Below are positions 53,109 through 62,381 of a stretch of DNA of 64,000 nt, one piece after another. Each line of letters starts with the position of its first letter. The stretch's first letter is position 1. A program made the position numbers and the translations under genes. The notes under the pieces are model-generated. The model did not search any database and was not told where the DNA came from. It saw only the letters and a list, made by a program, of their open reading frames with translations. Source of the stretch: an uncultured Pseudoalteromonas sp. (GTDB taxonomy: Bacteria > Pseudomonadota > Gammaproteobacteria > Enterobacterales > Alteromonadaceae); the NCBI GenBank assembly GCA_947493455.1, contig CANLRB010000011.1, forward strand, positions 1 through 64,000, in the 5' to 3' direction.

Positions 53109-53501
53109 CTAGAGTATCGCTTGTTGCTTTAATAGTGCGTTAATCTCATCGACGAAAAACCCATTTACAACGTGATCACCGATTACGATTTTTGGCACTC
53201 CTTGGTTGTTAAACGACGCGTAGTTTTTATTGATTATTTCGTTATTTGATTCAATATCATAGTTGGTATATGCAACGCCAGCTTGATCGAGTAACGCGCG
53301 CGCCTTATTACAGTATTTGCACCACGATGTTGTGTAAATAACGACTTTATTTGTTGTATTTTCAAAGTGGTGACTGGTATTTGTTTGATAGGATGGCGGC
53401 GGGCTCGTAAGCTGGTGATAGGCTTGTTGTCCGTATTTCCCACACAGGTAGCTTGCAACGAGAATTAGCACAAAAAGCGCAATGTTTTTTATTGTATTCA
53501 T
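53109..53501 (-). CDS. Membrane-anchored glutaredoxin-like protein
   Basis: The 130-residue protein has an N-terminal membrane anchor (about 5-20) and a linker, then a glutaredoxin domain (about 52-128). The active site is CKYC (61-64) in TTSWCKYCNKARALL, and the cis-proline loop is GVPKIVIGDH (101-110), with a VNGFFVDEI end. The anchor orientation suggests a periplasmic active site. It lies downstream of the small twin-cysteine protein on the same strand, with a terminator between them, so the two are neighbours but probably separate transcripts. Confidence 0.85.
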   Translation of the reverse strand: MNTIKNIALFVLILVASYLCGKYGQQAYHQLTSPPPSYQTNTSHHFENTTNKVVIYTTSWCKYCNKARALLDQAGVAYTNYDIESNNEIINKNYASFNNQGVPKIVIGDHVVNGFFVDEINALLKQQAIL

Positions 53502-53521
53502 TTGGTAACTCGCTTAAATGT

Positions 53522-53546
53522 AAAAGGAGCTTGCGATACAAGCTCC
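53522..53546 (-). terminator. Terminator of the twin CX6C protein gene
   Basis: GGAGCTTG (53526-53533) pairs with CAAGCTCC (53539-53546) around a 5-base loop. On the minus strand it runs into four T residues and sits 12 bases past the stop codon. Confidence 0.8.
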
Positions 53547-53558
53547 AAATAGAGTGGA

Positions 53559-53741
53559 TTAGTTTGGACGGTGTGGGTCGATAGGGCCGCAGTACGCGCG
53601 ATAATCATCACACGCCCATGAGATCCCTTTGCTACACATATTGAGTAAAATCTTGCAAGTAGGGTAACTATACGCTGACGACGACATACCAAAACCGATA
53701 CCGATAGCGGCAACTAACGCCATTTTTTTTGCTTTTTTCAT
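53559..53741 (-). CDS. Small exported protein with twin CX6C motif
   Basis: The 60-residue protein has a signal peptide (about 1-23, KKAKKMALVAAIGIGFGMS..). The mature part of about 37 residues has four cysteines at 29, 36, 44 and 51: CX6C, a 7-residue turn, CX6C. This symmetrical spacing is what a disulfide-stapled helical hairpin would show. It ends GPIDPHRPN. An AGGA-type site precedes the start and a terminator follows, so it is expressed alone. No family is recognised; an antimicrobial, signalling or structural peptide are all possible. The overlapping frame 53498-53713 lacks these supports. Confidence 0.7.
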   Translation of the reverse strand: MKKAKKMALVAAIGIGFGMSSSAYSYPTCKILLNMCSKGISWACDDYRAYCGPIDPHRPN

Positions 53742-54006
53742 TTTTATCTTCCTAATTATTTATATTTATTCCAATTGTTTAGCAAATATGTTGTTTGCTA
53801 AATATACAAATAGCATTAATTGTATACATTATTCAATAGGGGTGAGTGAGTTTGTTTCAAAAATAGGTAAAAAGTCTTATTCAAATAATGAGTCGTGAGT
53901 TGTTTCACGTCTACGAAATAAATTCTTACACACCCGTAAAACTTATACGTAACTTTTAACTTATTCTTTCGGTCATATAAGGGAATCACGGTATGAAATA
54001 AAATAG

Positions 54007-55395
54007 ATGATGGAAAAAAATCGAACGCATTGGTATTTAACTCAGTCAACCGGTCAGTTGATTTATAATTCAAGTTGGCTATTGTTCCCCGCTATCTTTG
54101 TTTTGTTTATTTACGATGTTGTTGAAACGTCACTCATTGCATCGCACAGTGAATTATATTTAACCGCATTTGGGTATGCGGTGCCATTAACAACCTTACT
54201 CAGTGCGATTGCCATTGCCATTGCTGTGCGCTCAAATGCGGTGCTTGTTAAGCAACCAACAGCCTTTAAACAGCATATTGTGACCCTGGTCATTTTTAGT
54301 GTGTTTGTGAGTGCGATGTTAGGCGGGGTATTGTTAATTGCCAAGTCGCTTTATTTGGATTTCTTGGGGTTTGAATCCTACCTCAGTTCGCTTAATGCGC
54401 TAGAGCAAGCGCATATAAGTCATAATGTGAATGAGTATCTAGGTTTTAAATTAACGTCATTGATTGCCTTAGTAATTGTATGGCAAATTAGCAGTGTGCT
54501 GCGCGTACTCGGTTTTTGTAAGCTTTCTGCGCTGTACTTATTAACTTGGGCGTTAACGAAAATTGCAGCATTGTGGTTCGGTGTACAGCAAAACTCGCTG
54601 TATCTGTTGGCGGATATTGGGCAAGTACACTTTTTTGTTGATTGGATATATGCACTGATTGGTTTAGTGGGTATGTTTGTATCCTATAAATTGCCGTTAT
54701 TGAAGCTTGATTTTAGTGGTATTTTTAAAGATAAGCGCACTGCAATCGTGCTGATTTTACAGCAGCTCATACCCGCTATTTCATTGACATTGATAACCGC
54801 TATCGCGAGTCGATTTGATTCTGGGTATGTTGGCGCATTTGCAATTTTATTTCGAATGGAAACGCTGCTGCTGGTATTACCTATGGTATTCACAGCGTCA
54901 ATACCTGCAGTACTTGGGATAAATTATTGGGCCGGCAAAATGTCACGTTGCCGTTCGTTACTGTTAACGGTGGTGAGCGTTGTGGTTGTTTTACAGAGTG
55001 TAATTTCATTATCATTGGTCTTTTTTAAAGAACCGATCATAAGCCTTTTATGTGCAGATTGCAGCCAAGCAAAAATCATTAGTCAGTATTTTTCTTATGT
55101 GTCGTGGGTGTATTTTGCGCTTGGCTGTGCACTTATTTATCCGTCATGCCTTAACGCCATCGGACGTTCAACTCAGGCTCTTGCGTTTCTATTTTATCAC
55201 CGCCTCGTTGTTGTTCCGATTTGTACGTTTTTTGGACTGATGTTTTGGCAGACGAGTGGCTTTATTGGGGCAATAGTCATCGCACATTTGGTTGCTTTTC
55301 TCTTTATAGGATTGAGCGTGCGTCGCGCCTTTGGGCTAGAGCGGCAACTAGAGCAACCACACACGAAAGTTGCTCAACCGCTCACGGAGAGTTAA
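54007..55395 (+). CDS. MATE-family efflux transporter
   Basis: The 462-residue membrane protein has about 12 hydrophobic segments in two similar halves. Features of the MATE family include [65 protein letters not shown], and a late [15 protein letters not shown]. Family members export drugs, metabolites or toxins in exchange for Na+ or H+. Two ATG codons in a row at 54007 and 54010 are both possible starts. It overlaps the converging NhaC gene by 4 bases. It may export the product of a neighbour, but nothing proves it. Confidence 0.82.
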   Translation: MMEKNRTHWYLTQSTGQLIYNSSWLLFPAIFVLFIYDVVETSLIASHSELYLTAFGYAVPLTTLLSAIAIAIAVRSNAVLVKQPTAFKQHIVTLVIFSVFVSAMLGGVLLIAKSLYLDFLGFESYLSSLNALEQAHISHNVNEYLGFKLTSLIALVIVWQISSVLRVLGFCKLSALYLLTWALTKIAALWFGVQQNSLYLLADIGQVHFFVDWIYALIGLVGMFVSYKLPLLKLDFSGIFKDKRTAIVLILQQLIPAISLTLITAIASRFDSGYVGAFAILFRMETLLLVLPMVFTASIPAVLGINYWAGKMSRCRSLLLTVVSVVVVLQSVISLSLVFFKEPIISLLCADCSQAKIISQYFSYVSWVYFALGCALIYPSCLNAIGRSTQALAFLFYHRLVVVPICTFFGLMFWQTSGFIGAIVIAHLVAFLFIGLSVRRAFGLERQLEQPHTKVAQPLTES

Positions 55396-57119
55396 ACCAA
55401 AATAAGCGTACATAACAACCACAGTAAGGCTGCTAAACTTGCGGCCATTGTTGCGGGTACGAGTTGCGACTTGACATGATCCATTAAATCACAGCCGGTG
55501 GTCATCGCACTGAGAATAGTGGTATCTGATATTGGTGAACACTGATCGCCATAAACAGCGCCGTTGAGCACTGTTGCAAAACAGATCATCATATAAGTCA
55601 GGATGTTTTCAAGGTTGTGCACCTCTGCTAAGCCAAAGGCCAGCGGCATTGCAAGTGGAAATGCAATGGCATAGGTGCCCCAGCTCGTGCCAGTTGAAAA
55701 TGCGATTGCCATGGTCATTATTTGTAATACAAACGGCAGTAGCCAAAAAGGCATTTGCTCGCTTAGCAACGAAACCAGATAAAGGCCACCGCCAAGTTCT
55801 TTACTTATGCTGCCAAGCGTTACGGCGAACATTAAAATGACTGATGCAACGACCACGCCTTTTAAACCGTTACCAAAGCCATCAAGTACATTGGCCAGTG
55901 ACATACCGCGAATAAGTGCAATGGTTGCAGCGCTCAATAGTGCAAATGAAAAAGCCCAATTCACCTTAGGAGTGCCTACATAAACAAATGTGCCGACCGC
56001 GATTGTTATAAGGCCAAATAATGGCACAGTAAATTCAAATAACCTGGGTGTATAACCTGTTGCAATGGCGCTGTTTTGTAGCTCTGGTGCGCTTAGTGGT
56101 TTGGCCCCTGGAGCATCTAATTGACCTGTACTATCAGCTCGTTGTTTAGCATCACGTAATCGTTTACCTGAGAAACGAGTAATATTTAGGCTAAGTAGCA
56201 AGGTTCCTAGTACCGCTAAAATACCATAAAAACTGAATGGAATACTGTTAAAGAAAAAGTTTATGCGGTCCGTCTCAGTTGCTAAGAATGCCACACCCGG
56301 TACAAAAATTAGCGCTTGTACATAGGCCGGCCAAGCGTTAAAAGCGAGAACACACGCTATGGGTGATGCGGTTGAATCGACTATATAACTCATCTCTTCA
56401 TGGCTGACTTTTGCTTTATCTGCTAATGGGCGAATCGTAGTTCCAACCAGCGCTGTACTCATGGTACCGCCTTGGAAAAAAAGTACGCCAAGGCACCAAG
56501 AAACTAATTTAGCTGAGCGTGGGCCTTTAACAAAATGTGTCGCCATGTACTCGGCAAATGCATTTGCGGCACCTGTTTTAGACCAAACGCCGAGTAACCC
56601 GCCGAGCAACCATAAGTACAATAGCAGCAACCCAGCGGTGCCTTCTTTGGCGAGGCTCGGAATAAATACCTCGTCAGTTAAGTCAAAATAACCGAGCATC
56701 AATGCACCAACAACGATACCACTGAGCAATGCGGTGATTGGCTCGCGCGTTAGTAGGCACAATATAATGGTTAACAGGGCCGGAAGTAATGAGAGTGCAC
56801 CGTAGTGGTAGGTGGGGGTAAGAAGTACAAGACTGTTATCAGTTTTAATGACCCATTGTGATGCTAAATCTGCAGGAGGCGGCTGCTTATCAAGTGCGCT
56901 TTGACTAAGTGGTGATGACGCGTAGTCAACAGGGTTTTCGATAAGCAGCAATTGGCCTTTATCACGATAGACATAGTGGCCCGATTCAGATTTTTGCGCG
57001 ACAATGGTTTGAGATTGCTCGACCCATATTTTACTTGCGTATTGGCTAATCAAAAGAGCACATACGGCGCCTAATGCGGCAAAAATAAAGGCAAGATGAT
57101 GACGATTTAAACGATGCAC
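55392..57119 (-). CDS. Na+/H+ antiporter, NhaC family
   Basis: The 575-residue protein begins with GTG, with GAGGA about 10 bases upstream. It has an N-terminal anchor, an extracytoplasmic insertion (about 30-100), and then about ten membrane segments typical of the NhaC family: [85 protein letters not shown] and [16 protein letters not shown]. The function is Na+ export in exchange for protons, fitting a marine host. The extra N-terminal region is longer than in classical NhaC. Confidence 0.9.
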   Translation of the reverse strand: MHRLNRHHLAFIFAALGAVCALLISQYASKIWVEQSQTIVAQKSESGHYVYRDKGQLLLIENPVDYASSPLSQSALDKQPPPADLASQWVIKTDNSLVLLTPTYHYGALSLLPALLTIILCLLTREPITALLSGIVVGALMLGYFDLTDEVFIPSLAKEGTAGLLLLYLWLLGGLLGVWSKTGAANAFAEYMATHFVKGPRSAKLVSWCLGVLFFQGGTMSTALVGTTIRPLADKAKVSHEEMSYIVDSTASPIACVLAFNAWPAYVQALIFVPGVAFLATETDRINFFFNSIPFSFYGILAVLGTLLLSLNITRFSGKRLRDAKQRADSTGQLDAPGAKPLSAPELQNSAIATGYTPRLFEFTVPLFGLITIAVGTFVYVGTPKVNWAFSFALLSAATIALIRGMSLANVLDGFGNGLKGVVVASVILMFAVTLGSISKELGGGLYLVSLLSEQMPFWLLPFVLQIMTMAIAFSTGTSWGTYAIAFPLAMPLAFGLAEVHNLENILTYMMICFATVLNGAVYGDQCSPISDTTILSAMTTGCDLMDHVKSQLVPATMAASLAALLWLLCTLILV

Positions 57120-57178
57120 AGGCGTTCCTCGCGAGTAATTGTTACCCGTAAAATTATAGGGTTATGTTAACAAAATAC

Positions 57179-57207
57179 TTGACTTTATTTCTAATTCCAA
57201 GTGTATT
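57179..57207 (+). promoter_or_regulatory. Probable sigma-70 promoter
   Basis: TTGACT (57179-57184) and TGTATT (57202-57207) lie 17 bases apart, about 80 bases before the start of the six-cysteine protein gene. The -35 box matches 5 of 6 and the -10 box 4 of 6 positions of the consensus. Confidence 0.5.
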
Positions 57208-57284
57208 AGCAGCTTATTAAGGGCGCATTTTCAAATGGTTTGAATGCGTTCACAGTAGAAATGTAAAAATAAAGGGATTTAAAC

Positions 57285-57641
57285 ATGAAAACGATGTTTG
57301 CGATTGGTTTATTGTTTAGCACAGTTATGAACGCGGCAAACGCGAATACGATGAGTAAAAAGGACTTTATTTCGGCATCGAAAGTTGAAATCACAAAAAC
57401 GCTCTGTCGCAGTCAAAAGTTTTTAAATTGCAGCGGTGATAGCGAATCATTGTGTAAAGCACAGTTGAAAAGCGTCATTTTACCCCAGTGTTTACGCTCA
57501 AAAACGGGTAACCTGCCAAATTTATTAAACGCAGCACAACTTGAATCAGCAAAACAGGCTTTAGGTCAATGTATTGCAACCCTATACCCAACCTTTAATC
57601 ACCTCGATCCGAATAAATTTGCCAGCTGCATGGCCAAGTAA
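57285..57641 (+). CDS. Small exported protein with six cysteines
   Basis: The 118-residue protein has a signal peptide (about 1-20, ending NAANA). The mature part carries six cysteines (41, 49, 57, 69, 96, 115), enough for three disulfides, in a mostly helical sequence (KKDFISASKVEITKTLC.., LESAKQALGQCIATL). I do not recognise the family. It is divergent from the NhaC gene and precedes the di-haem peroxidase gene by 153 bases on the same strand. Its cysteine-rich nature parallels the 53.6 kb peptide, though spacing differs. Confidence 0.65.
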   Translation: MKTMFAIGLLFSTVMNAANANTMSKKDFISASKVEITKTLCRSQKFLNCSGDSESLCKAQLKSVILPQCLRSKTGNLPNLLNAAQLESAKQALGQCIATLYPTFNHLDPNKFASCMAK

Positions 57642-57794
57642 AAACTAATTTTATTTAATACTAAAGGCTGGTTTATGGTTTTTTATGTACTATTTTTTAA
57701 TGGTGTGTAAACCATGCTCGATGTGGCCCGTTGTTGTAAACAGGAAGTGAGAAGTTAAATCGCTTACGGTTTATAAAAATGGGGCATATTTATT

Positions 57795-59633
57795 ATGTAT
57801 TTTGATGTAAAAAAACGAAAACCACGCACTGTATTTGCGTCATTACTCGCATGCAGTTTTAGTTTATTTTTGGCGACGTCACACGCGTCGTCACCGCTTG
57901 AAGACAGCCTCGATTTAGTTGTTAAAACGCAGTCAGCAACGAATGTTGCTTTGTCATGGCAACCCACTTATACGCATTTACCCGATGTGATATATGAAGT
58001 CATGCGCGATGAAAAAGTGATTTGCACCACGTCGTTGACCTTCTTTCTCGACCAAGGCGCAATACCAAATACACGACATAGATATCAAATCAAAGCGCTC
58101 AGTAAAGGCACAGAATTGCTACAGTTGTCCAATGTGAATCAAACATTAACACTTAAAGATAACCTAAACGATGGCCTGCGCAATGGTTCGATTATTCGCA
58201 CTGGCATCGCCAATTTAAATTCATCGTGTGGTACTAATTCAGTTAATAACATTGCAGATGAACAGCTTGATGCATGTTTATCGAATACCCTGGCTTTCTA
58301 TGAGCTAGACAAAGGTCTCGATGATATGCGCGCTTATGTTGCACGCTTGCGTCGTCACGAAAACCGGGAACTGATAGAGCTTGGCCAACGCTTGTTCCAT
58401 TCAAAAGCGCTGAGTGAAAACTTTGATACTTCGTGTGCATCTTGTCACTCACCTGACATTGGCTGTGGCAGTGATAATATGTCTTTGCCGATAGGAGTCA
58501 ATGCCCTGGTGCCTGATGTGGTTGGTTTAGAGCGCAGCGATGGTGAGGTTATGCCAAGTGTCGGTCGCAACTCGCCACCAATTTGTAATACAGCATTATG
58601 GGTTGATAGCATGTTTTGGGATCAGCGTGTGCGTATTCGTGAGCCCAACCGCGATAGCGAAGTCGGTAAGGTCTCAACTGCGCAAATTGGCACGCCTGAG
58701 CGCGACGTCACGCAGATTATGAATTCAGAAATTGACAATACTGATCCACTCAGATTGCTGATTGCCCAAGCGCACTTTCCGGTTACCGCTGCAAGTGAAA
58801 TGGGCGATCCCAGTAGTTTTGCTTCCCCGCAAGCATATCGTGAGTTTATTGCCAGTCGATTAGATGAAAAATGGCAACCACTTTTTACTAATGCCTATGG
58901 CGACCAAACCATTAATTTTATGCGTATTGCCAAAGCGTTGGCCGCGTATCAAGCTTCATTTTTATTTATTGATAACCCGTTTTTCCGTTATTTAGATGGC
59001 GATATGACGAGCTTAAATGAGAGTGAGAAACGCGGCGCATTGTTGTTTTATACAAATGCCGCCGGATGTGCCAACTGCCATGATGGTGTAATGTTTACAC
59101 CGGATAGAACCCGAGGGCCACTCTATCCCCAAATTGGACCCAATGCGGTGGCGGACGGTAATGCTAAAAATCAGTTTAGAATGCCGAGTTTGCTTAATGT
59201 TGGCTTGACCGCGCCCTATGGCGACAAAGGGGTATTTGCAACATTGGAGCGGGTCATTACCCATTACTCTGACGTGACTTCATCCCTTGAAAATTTTTAC
59301 TTTAATGGCGAAACATGCGATTTACCGCAATTTAGCGAACTAAGTGATGAGCAGTGTTTAACGGTTGTCGGCGGTGGCGACGATTTTGTACTGGCATTAC
59401 AGGCAGAAATTCGCGCAGCCAGTGATCGCGGCGACGATGCCGTGACGCGTAATTTTACTGAGCAAGAAATCGATTATTTAGCGGCTTTTTTACGCAGTTT
59501 AACCGATCCGAAAGCGCGCCCGGGCAGCGTTGAAATGAAAACTTTAACACCGCCACACGACGGCGGCCCCGATGGACACCAACTTGACGTTATTAAAGTG
59601 AGCGAACCATTACTGCCGCCAAACCCTGAGTAG
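57795..59633 (+). CDS. Di-haem cytochrome c peroxidase (MauG-like) with N-terminal beta domain
   Basis: The 612-residue protein has a signal peptide (about 1-32). Residues about 40-110 form a fibronectin-type-III-like domain (NVALSWQPTYTHLPDVIYEVMRD, RHRYQIKALSKGTELLQ). The rest is a di-haem peroxidase with CASCH (214-218) and CANCH (425-429), and family motifs NSPPICNTALW and FRMPSLLNVGLTAPYGDKGVF. Such enzymes reduce H2O2 or oxidise protein side chains in the periplasm. The sequence between haems includes the MGDPSSF region. The beta domain is an unusual addition and may guide surface or protein binding. Confidence 0.88.
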   Translation: MYFDVKKRKPRTVFASLLACSFSLFLATSHASSPLEDSLDLVVKTQSATNVALSWQPTYTHLPDVIYEVMRDEKVICTTSLTFFLDQGAIPNTRHRYQIKALSKGTELLQLSNVNQTLTLKDNLNDGLRNGSIIRTGIANLNSSCGTNSVNNIADEQLDACLSNTLAFYELDKGLDDMRAYVARLRRHENRELIELGQRLFHSKALSENFDTSCASCHSPDIGCGSDNMSLPIGVNALVPDVVGLERSDGEVMPSVGRNSPPICNTALWVDSMFWDQRVRIREPNRDSEVGKVSTAQIGTPERDVTQIMNSEIDNTDPLRLLIAQAHFPVTAASEMGDPSSFASPQAYREFIASRLDEKWQPLFTNAYGDQTINFMRIAKALAAYQASFLFIDNPFFRYLDGDMTSLNESEKRGALLFYTNAAGCANCHDGVMFTPDRTRGPLYPQIGPNAVADGNAKNQFRMPSLLNVGLTAPYGDKGVFATLERVITHYSDVTSSLENFYFNGETCDLPQFSELSDEQCLTVVGGGDDFVLALQAEIRAASDRGDDAVTRNFTEQEIDYLAAFLRSLTDPKARPGSVEMKTLTPPHDGGPDGHQLDVIKVSEPLLPPNPE

Positions 59634-59641
59634 CTGTAGTG

Positions 59642-59673
59642 AGTGGCTCGATGGTACATGCTATTGAGCCACT
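59642..59673 (+). terminator. Hairpin after the peroxidase gene
   Basis: AGTGGCTC (59642-59649) pairs with GAGCCACT (59666-59673), 9 bases past the stop codon, followed by ATTTGTT. It is a probable terminator with a short T-rich tail. Confidence 0.6.
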
Positions 59674-59832
59674 ATTTGTTACGTGTTTATAGATCCCCAG
59701 CCATAAAACTATTGTATAAATTATTTATTTTTAGTAGTTTCATACAGTGTCTTAGATTTTAAAATATTTGTAATACAAAATACCGACGACTAGGTATTGT
59801 TCTTAAATTTGAAAGTAAACGGGTGAAACGAA

Positions 59833-60582
59833 GTGCGTTTTGTAATGATGTTTTGGTTGATGGGGTTAGCTGGTAACGTATTTGCCTCATGTGATAATCA
59901 AAACACGGTCAGTGTGGGAATTGGTACTGAATGGGCTCCCTACCTTATTTTTAAAGAAGACCGCGTTGTCGGTATCGATGCTGATATCACCCGCAATATT
60001 TTAAAACGCGCTGGCTTTTGTGCCCATTTTGTCAAAATGCCCTCGTATAAGCGAAGTATAATTCAATTTGAAAAAGGCATTATCGATATTATTCCCGCTG
60101 CGAGCTTTAGCGAGCATCGCCAAAAAATAGCACGATTTAGCTTGCCTTATCGCCATGAACGTATGCGTTTATTTACCAAAAAAACGACAACCAACCATTT
60201 ATCCCTGAGCGAACTGTTTGCTGCCAACCATCGTTTTTCAGTCAATCCAGGCGCGTATTATGGCTTGGAGTTTGAGCAACTTAAAAATATGGCCGACAAC
60301 CGCCCCTACATCTTTGAAATAAAAAGTGTGATGCAGCGCTTTAAACTGCTTAATTTAGATCGTGTCGACTTTATCGTTGAAGACGAATTAGCAGGGCAAT
60401 ATTACCTCGCAAAACATCAGTTTAATGATATTAAAATGCACCCTTATATGGTTAATAACGATGCGATATATCTGATGCTCAATGAACGCACCTTGAACAA
60501 CAAAGAGATTGAGCGCATCAATAAGTCAATTCTACATCATCAGTTTGAAGTCGCATCCATCGTTAAAAAATACCTTCAATAA
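59833..60582 (+). CDS. Periplasmic solute-binding protein, family 3 type
   Basis: The 249-residue protein begins with GTG and has a signal peptide (about 1-18, ending NVFAS). The mature part has the family 3 layout: GIGTEWAPYLIFKEDRVVGIDADITRNILKRAG, then EKGIIDIIPAASFSEHRQKIARFSLPY, and second-lobe DRVDFIVEDELAGQYYLAKH. No permease genes are adjacent. It precedes the outer-membrane-like protein by about 110 bases on the same strand and could share its transcript. It is the third such orphan in the window. Confidence 0.78.
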   Translation: MRFVMMFWLMGLAGNVFASCDNQNTVSVGIGTEWAPYLIFKEDRVVGIDADITRNILKRAGFCAHFVKMPSYKRSIIQFEKGIIDIIPAASFSEHRQKIARFSLPYRHERMRLFTKKTTTNHLSLSELFAANHRFSVNPGAYYGLEFEQLKNMADNRPYIFEIKSVMQRFKLLNLDRVDFIVEDELAGQYYLAKHQFNDIKMHPYMVNNDAIYLMLNERTLNNKEIERINKSILHHQFEVASIVKKYLQ

Positions 60583-60693
60583 TTATGCACCCGTCGTGCT
60601 TTTGATTTTCCAAAATAGGAATTTCGGCTGATATACCTTTGCTGCGCCAATTTTTATAGTGACAACTCGTGATTTAGCTTGCCGAGATAAATT

Positions 60694-61590
60694 ATCAAAT
60701 ACCGCTTTTTTTTATATGCGCTCACTGCAGCGCTCTTCTCAACTCAAAGCATTGCCAATAGTGTGCATATCAGCACGCAAAACGCAGAACATGAAGTTGA
60801 ATTTAAACAATCGACCGTTACGTTTAAGCCTAAAGGGGCGGCCATCAACTTGTCGCTGGATATTTCTGATTCGTTGTTTGTATTCTCTAACGTCGAATTG
60901 TGGCAACAAACGCAACAAGTCACCAATCGTTTACGAGGTGAGCTTGATACCCGTGCTTATGGGCTTGGCGTTGGCTATAGCGGACAAAGTGGCTATTTAA
61001 TGATGCAAGTTGGGCAGTGGCGTGATGACATTGAACTCTACAATACCAATAAACAATTTTTAGCATTGCAACATCATATTGACTCTAAAAATTATGCAAT
61101 TGAACTAGGACGTGACACCCAGTTTAACAATCTCAATATGAGTTATTCTGTGGCACTGAGCCATTATGAGTGGCAGCAACAGCGTGCCCAATACCAAGGT
61201 GACAATGAGCGCTTAAATGTTAAGCGTTCGAGTGATAGTCAGTTTGCCGCCTTTGCTGTGGATGTTTATTATGAGTACCCAATTGACTCAGATTATGAGT
61301 TGTTATTCGGCGTACAGTTAGACTGGTTTCAGACTCTTAAACAAAGTGATGTGGCAGTTGACCGCACTAAGTTGTTAGGGTCAAAGTCGTCACGCACGTC
61401 AAGCCAAGCGCGCGGTGGCAAAAGCAATGGCGCGTTACAACGGCTTAAAAATGAAAATTACGGCACCGCCCAATTATACGCCATGGTCTTTTTTGACCTC
61501 GGATTTAGCCTTGATATGAGTATCAGCCAAGACTTTGCCAGCGACACGCGTGACAACACAGTATCAATCGGTATTGGCTACCAATTCTAA
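60694..61590 (+). CDS. Outer-membrane-like beta-barrel protein with non-canonical start
   Basis: The frame encodes about 298 residues from codon 60694. The mature part has alternating strands and ends in the aromatic YQF, as outer-membrane barrels do. The first usable GTG is at 60763, but the frame continues upstream to a stop at 60688-60690, and that stretch encodes a textbook signal peptide (KYRFFLYALTAALF..SIANS). Only ATT (60691) or ATC (60694) can start it. Either a rare start codon is used, or the start was mutated, or a T8 run (60706-60713) shifts frame. I recognise no named family. Confidence 0.6.
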   Translation: MKYRFFLYALTAALFSTQSIANSVHISTQNAEHEVEFKQSTVTFKPKGAAINLSLDISDSLFVFSNVELWQQTQQVTNRLRGELDTRAYGLGVGYSGQSGYLMMQVGQWRDDIELYNTNKQFLALQHHIDSKNYAIELGRDTQFNNLNMSYSVALSHYEWQQQRAQYQGDNERLNVKRSSDSQFAAFAVDVYYEYPIDSDYELLFGVQLDWFQTLKQSDVAVDRTKLLGSKSSRTSSQARGGKSNGALQRLKNENYGTAQLYAMVFFDLGFSLDMSISQDFASDTRDNTVSIGIGYQF

Positions 61591-61609
61591 GCACTTGATA
61601 CCAACTCCG

Positions 61610-62047
61610 TTAATTCTTTTTACGCATGCGTTTTACCTTCGTTTTATGTTTCAGTTTGACCGCTTGTTTATACTGTTTTCTAAGTGCTTGCTGCTTTTCT
61701 TTAGACAGCGATTTAAACTGTTTGTGTGTCTCACGCAGTGCCTTCTTTTTTTCTTTCGGCAATTTTTTAAATGCCTCATAGTTTTGCGACAGTTCTTGTT
61801 TTTTTGCATCGCTCAGCGATTGCCAGCGCTGATGCTGAGTTGAAATGCGCTCACGTTGCTCGGGCGACATATTAATCCAGCGCTGCGCTCCTTTGACGAG
61901 TTTGTCACGTGTTGCAGTATCGAGTTGTTGCCAATTGGATTTTACGTTTACTAGCACCTGCTGCTGCGCAGAACTGAGCTGTTGCCATTCAGTTGCCAAC
62001 ACGTTGAACGATGCCAGAGTGAGAATAATAAATAGTACTTTAATCAT
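61610..62047 (-). CDS. DUF3106 family exported protein
   Basis: The 145-residue protein has a signal peptide (1-18, ending NVLAT). The mature part is highly charged and helical with repeats of the type WQQLSSAQQQVL, WQQLDTATRDKLV, WQSLSDAKKQEL, FKKLPKEKKKAL and FKSLSKEKQQAL: the DUF3106 pattern. The function is unknown. It is the last gene of an ECF sigma operon (overlap 8 bases with the previous gene), an arrangement conserved in Proteobacteria. Confidence 0.88.
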   Translation of the reverse strand: MIKVLFIILTLASFNVLATEWQQLSSAQQQVLVNVKSNWQQLDTATRDKLVKGAQRWINMSPEQRERISTQHQRWQSLSDAKKQELSQNYEAFKKLPKEKKKALRETHKQFKSLSKEKQQALRKQYKQAVKLKHKTKVKRMRKKN

Positions 62048-62381
62048 AATGGTGAGACTCCACTTTATGCGGGTCGTTTTTTGACTCTTTAGTTTGTTTC
62101 ATTTGCTTAGGGTTCACTTTGGTTTTAGCCTGCGTTTTTGTCGCGCTCGTCACATCAAGCGGTGACACAAGCTCGCCGTCAACATCACTGAGCTCGGCAA
62201 TAAAGAGCAATAGCTCCATTGAAATCGCTTGTTTTTCGTTTTGCGCGGACTTATGAGTTTGAGCTGCCTCGCTGTTCTCTTTTTTTTCTACAGGGTCATT
62301 TTTGGCATAGGCAACACCATGGCAAAACAGGTAACTGGCAAAAACAACATAAAATGGCTTATTGCGTGTTTGCATTGTCAT
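62040..62381 (-). CDS. Small exported protein in the sigma operon
   Basis: The 113-residue protein has a signal peptide (about 1-25, ending GVAYAK). The mature part is very hydrophilic, with one ordered piece, SMELLLFIAELSDVDGELVSPLDV, and Lys/Gln-rich flanks. I do not recognise a named family, but short proteins with an acidic DxDGE-type motif occur at this place in similar sigma operons. It overlaps both neighbours (23 and 8 bases), indicating translational coupling. Confidence 0.65.
   Translation of the reverse strand: MTMQTRNKPFYVVFASYLFCHGVAYAKNDPVEKKENSEAAQTHKSAQNEKQAISMELLLFIAELSDVDGELVSPLDVTSATKTQAKTKVNPKQMKQTKESKNDPHKVESHHYD

Noticed and set aside
53498-53713. 71-codon frame overlapping the twin CX6C gene
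   Set aside because: It overlaps the 60-residue gene in another frame and lacks the signal peptide and site that support the latter.
60659-61000. Plus-strand frame of 113 codons over the start of the outer-membrane-like gene
   Set aside because: It shares bases with the barrel-like frame and shows no protein-like pattern after the T8 tract. Only its first part matters, as a possible joined frame if the T-tract varies.
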